Assembly (NCBI GenBank): GCA_019843655.1 | Contig: JACDQD010000006.1 | Span: forward strand, 22,648,246 to 22,712,245 | Reading direction: 5' to 3' | Length of the DNA: 64,000 bases | From: Lethocerus indicus | Lineage: Eukaryota > Arthropoda > Insecta > Hemiptera > Belostomatidae | In this document: positions 61,643 through 64,000 of the stretch, one piece after another | How the letters are laid out: each line of letters opens with the position of its first letter | How positions within the stretch are numbered: position 1 is the stretch's first letter | The notes under the pieces: model-generated | Databases searched by the model: none | What the model was told of the DNA's origin: nothing | What the model saw: only the letters and a program-made list of their open reading frames with translations | Translations under genes and position numbers: made by a program

Positions 61643-62322
61643 TCAATATTTAAATGTAATATCACAAGGAACTGATGATTCAGTCTGTATTTTCAAAACG
61701 TTTTCTGACATTCTTACAATAAGTGGCTCAAGTATATTATCTGGTAATTCATGCCAAAGGTTTTTCAGTAAAACTTGTGCCCTTTCCGCCAATTTGTCAT
61801 ATTTCCAAAAATTCCAACCTGCTTCTTGCAATAAAAAGAAGTAAACTGCAGGATCTACAGCAGGATTATAGGAATCACAAAATGAATGAAAATATCGAGC
61901 TATCTTCCCCGGTATTTTTTCTAGCTCAGTTACAACCACAACAAATTTCTGTTGTATTTCATTCCTATAATCATTTAACCTACTCGGCTCTCTTAATTTA
62001 CTTTCTAGACCCGAACCCGAAAGCCAAACTGGTTCACTCCCAAAAAGACCCAGATGTGACATAGTCATATTAGCTAGATGTTTTAAAAAGCATTCCTCAT
62101 TTTCAAGGCTATTATGCAACATTAAAAATACTTTAATTCCCTTACGTTTAGAAACCAAATCATCAATTTCAGACAGTATCGTATACATTGTTTCTTGATT
62201 GTCTTTTTGTGGAAAATTCTTCATAAATAATTTAAAATCCCTTCTTAAATCCTCATTATAGTTGACTGGGTTTGTATCAAACTCTGTCTCAGAAAAGCGA
62301 AGGTACAAAACAACTAGAATAC
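61643..62322 (-). CDS. TOR1AIP: Torsin activator last exon (luminal domain)
   Basis: 680 nt: two bases, 225 codons and a TGA stop. Acceptor cttttta followed by G at 62323. It begins ILVVLYLRFSETEFDTNP, the second half of the membrane helix and the juxtamembrane stalk. It has Cys in EECFLKHL, SFCDSYN and VPCDITF, candidates for the luminal disulfide of this family. Confidence 0.85.
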
Positions 62323-63858
62323 CTAAAAAGCAAGGAATGAAATAGCAGAAAATAAATAAAAAACAAATTAAACAAAGTGAAATTCTGGTGTTAAAATCAA
62401 TATTAAGTTTACACACCTACGATGATGATGATAATAAGAGGAATCCAAATTGACATTTTGTTATCATCTAAAAAACAACATGAGTCAGTCATTTAATTAT
62501 ATCCAACTTATTCAAAATTGTTCAAATAAAAATCAATTTATCATACCTTTAACTGTAATGTGGGCATTTTTATTATACACTTTCCCCAGTTTACCTGAAA
62601 CAAATACTTTAAAGTTAATTATTAATCTATATATAATGAAATGATTATACCTAATCAAAGGGTATACATAGTTCATTTTAAATAATTGGTCTTAATTTCC
62701 TTTAAAATATCCAAACTTCTTCCTAAATAAACATCGTATTTACTTACTGGGACTGTGGAGACTTTCTTGCAATCGTTTCTTGAGTCCACCTGAAACTCAA
62801 TTACCAAATAAATTAAAATTTATTAATTGAATTATTCATTAAAAAATTTAAATTGTTCGTAAGTAAAGAATAAACTTGACATACATGTATCATCATATCG
62901 AGTATTTGCATTATATCCTATTTCTGCTTTATCTGGAACAAATACTACAAAGTTAATTTTTAATTTATACATAATGTAATGTATTCTATATACTCCATGT
63001 GCTATATACATACACTTATCGCCAGGGTGAACATTTTCACACAATCTTGATTCCATTTCATCTAAAACAGTAAATGTGTCACTTAGTTTACTGCTGTCAA
63101 ATAATACAACATGCATAGTAGCAGCATATAACTCATTAATTTACTACTAATACTAAACAGGATTCCTTTTATGTTTAATTGTTATTATTTCGTTATCACA
63201 GGATGGTTTTTACTCAGAATCCTACTGACCTATCACCTATTGGCAAATAAAAGTTATAGATCTGTGAACACCTAAAGTAATGGAAAATGTTTCTGAATTA
63301 AACAATAATGTAAATATGAACAACTTTCACGTACCATTATCATATTCAGAATCACTAGTACCTCCTTCGTTCTCATCATCTTTTTGTAAATCTGCAAAAC
63401 ATTTCCAAGTGAAATATTAAATATCATAGCAATACAATTTTTTATATTTACTACACACAATTTCTTAACTGAAATATAACAGCATATCTATTAATTGACA
63501 GCAAAATGAACCAATCAAAACTGCCTTAAACATGTAAAACTGTCTGAAGATAAATGTAAATATGTTGCAACGGGATATAACACACTCATAATTTAAAATT
63601 TATTAATCAGTTTACCTTTGCTGCTGCGTGTATTAATACAATAAATATATTCTCTATCTATTAATATAACACGCACATATATACTAATTTATGAGAACAA
63701 TTAATATGACTTGTACTGATTAGTACCAAGATTTTCCTTATATACTTTCTAGAATATGTTACATGCACAACTGTTTAGTTTACACAAGTTACAGTGGTGA
63801 TCAATCTATTTTTCTGACCTTTCTTTGTCTTTTTCTCATACAACACCTCACCCTGCTG
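61643..63858 (-). CDS. TOR1AIP: Torsin activator (LAP1/LULL1, TOR1AIP family), 3' part of gene
   Basis: Type II membrane protein of the nuclear envelope/ER whose luminal domain stimulates the AAA+ ATPase torsin. Exons found, 5' to 3': 63819-63858, 63335-63391, 63014-63061, 62885-62932, 62748-62789, 62547-62594, 62417-62467, 61643-62322. Every internal junction is phase 1 and GT-AG. The N-terminal cytosolic/nucleoplasmic part is acidic and low in structure (QQGEVLYEKKTKK, LQKDDENEGGTSDSEYDN). The membrane helix WIPLIIIIIVGILVVLYL is assembled across the last intron. The luminal domain (about 210 residues) shows family landmarks as I recall them: FLKHLAN, FCDSYNPAVDPAVYFFLLQE, and LIVRMSENVLKIQ. 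In the last, the Arg (61712-61714) aligns with the arginine finger of LAP1/LULL1, about 20 residues from the C-terminus. A 257-codon frame starting at 62416 reads through the last intron and has a false N-terminus. The true 5' end is beyond 64000. A possible ATTAAA poly(A) signal lies at 61433-61438. Confidence 0.8.
62417..62467 (-). CDS. TOR1AIP: Torsin activator exon with first half of membrane helix
   Basis: 51 nt, reading DNKMSIWIPLIIIIIV. Acceptor gttttttag, donor GTGTGT; the following intron is only 94 nt. Phase 1 at both ends. Confidence 0.8.
   Translation of the reverse strand: MITKCQFGFLLLSSSS
62547..62594 (-). CDS. TOR1AIP: Torsin activator exon b (48 nt)
   Basis: Reads KLGKVYNKNAHITVK between phase-1 junctions. 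Acceptor tttgtttcag, donor GTATGA. A paralogous exon b' of the same length lies at 62885-62932, with a similar upstream intron sequence. Confidence 0.7.
62748..62789 (-). CDS. TOR1AIP: Torsin activator exon a (42 nt)
   Basis: Reads GLKKRLQESLHSP. Acceptor gagtttcag, donor GTAAGT. It aligns with exon a' at 63014-63061 (shared RL..E..H.). Confidence 0.72.
62885..62932 (-). CDS. TOR1AIP: Torsin activator exon b' (48 nt, duplicate)
   Basis: Reads KAEIGYNANTRYDDT. Acceptor tttgttccag, donor GTATGT, phase 1 at both ends. Its length and the preceding intron tail (attaactttgtagtatttg against attaactttaaagtatttg) mirror exon b. Confidence 0.6.
63014..63061 (-). CDS. TOR1AIP: Torsin activator exon a' (48 nt, duplicate)
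   Basis: Reads EMESRLCENVHPGDK. Acceptor ctgttttag, donor GTATGT. The position matching the donor of exon a is ATAAGT, so the splice site has moved six bases, which keeps phase 1. Only 81 nt separate it from b'. Both also lie in one unspliced frame (62832-63116). Confidence 0.58.
63335..63391 (-). CDS. TOR1AIP: Torsin activator exon, acidic segment (57 nt)
   Basis: Reads LQKDDENEGGTSDSEYDN. Acceptor gttttgcag, donor GTACGT. Phase 1 at both ends. The acidic Ser/Asp-rich linker could hold casein-kinase-type sites. Confidence 0.7.
63616..63657 (-). CDS. TOR1AIP: Possible extra torsin activator exon (42 nt)
   Basis: A good donor GTAAAC at 63615 and an AG 42 nt upstream would give a phase-1 exon reading REYIYCINTRSSK. 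The acceptor lacks a pyrimidine tract (gtgttatattaatag), so I rate it weak. Confidence 0.2.
63819..63858 (-). CDS. TOR1AIP: Torsin activator exon, most upstream seen (40 nt)
   Basis: Reads QQGEVLYEKKTKK plus one base (phase 0 in, phase 1 out). Donor GTCAGA. The acceptor is a tandem NAGNAG (tttcagCAGCAG), which could add or drop one or two glutamines. Confidence 0.6.
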
Positions 63859-64000
63859 CTGAAACAAAATAATGAATAAAATACTGAATAAAATTAAATA
63901 ATCTACTTTTAAATATTGTTTTTTTCCTTTCTGATGGTCTCTTAATAACATAATAGGACATATTAAGTGACATCCAACACTCTAACTAATTTACTGTCGC

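Noticed and set aside
62323..62416. MCKLNIDFNTRIS N-terminus of the 257-codon torsin-activator frame
   Set aside because: This is a 94-nt intron with GTGTGT donor and TTTTTAG acceptor; splicing it out fuses two halves of a single hydrophobic helix in frame.

Overview
The window reads as a nuclear insect (arthropod) genome segment. It is AT-rich, with GT-AG introns, an insect-type high-affinity choline transporter, a resilin-like 'YGAP' cuticular protein with a TATA promoter and a minimal first coding exon, a LAP1/LULL1-type torsin activator, and a eukaryotic tRNA-Ser(GCT) cluster. I see no bacterial operons, viral genes or intact transposase/reverse-transcriptase ORFs. I cannot fix the insect order.

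Layout. (1) 1-7972: intergenic, with one palindromic MITE-like element near 400-626. (2) 7973-13588: seventeen tRNA-Ser(GCT) genes. One stands apart and sixteen form a tandem array with a 322-bp period; a last tRNA-less spacer runs to about 13815. (3) 13817-15350: degenerate GGGCCTAAAAACC-type satellite in two orientations around a ~104-bp tandem repeat. (4) 16202-21782, plus strand: a three-exon secreted YGAP/GPSS-repeat protein gene with a one-base frame break at about 20513. (5) 25682-48252, minus strand: a complete ten-coding-exon choline transporter gene (600 codons, every splice phase consistent). Its introns hold a large inverted repeat (36252-36842) and a 42-bp minisatellite (44701-44826). 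(6) 48256-61642: mostly non-coding upstream DNA with two more MITE copies, microsatellites, a GC-rich island and a possible 5' untranslated exon near 58890. (7) 61643-63858, minus strand: the 3' part of a torsin-activator gene made of very small phase-1 exons, including a tandemly duplicated exon pair. Its 5' end lies beyond the window.

The protein genes are independent, monocistronic and functionally unrelated: cuticle or elastomer matrix, cholinergic neurotransmission, and the nuclear envelope/ER lumen. The points most worth following up are the tRNA array, whose copies lack a close Pol III terminator and carry a conserved hairpin-bearing trailer; the duplicated phase-1 exon pair in the torsin activator; and the long inverted repeat inside the choline-transporter intron.
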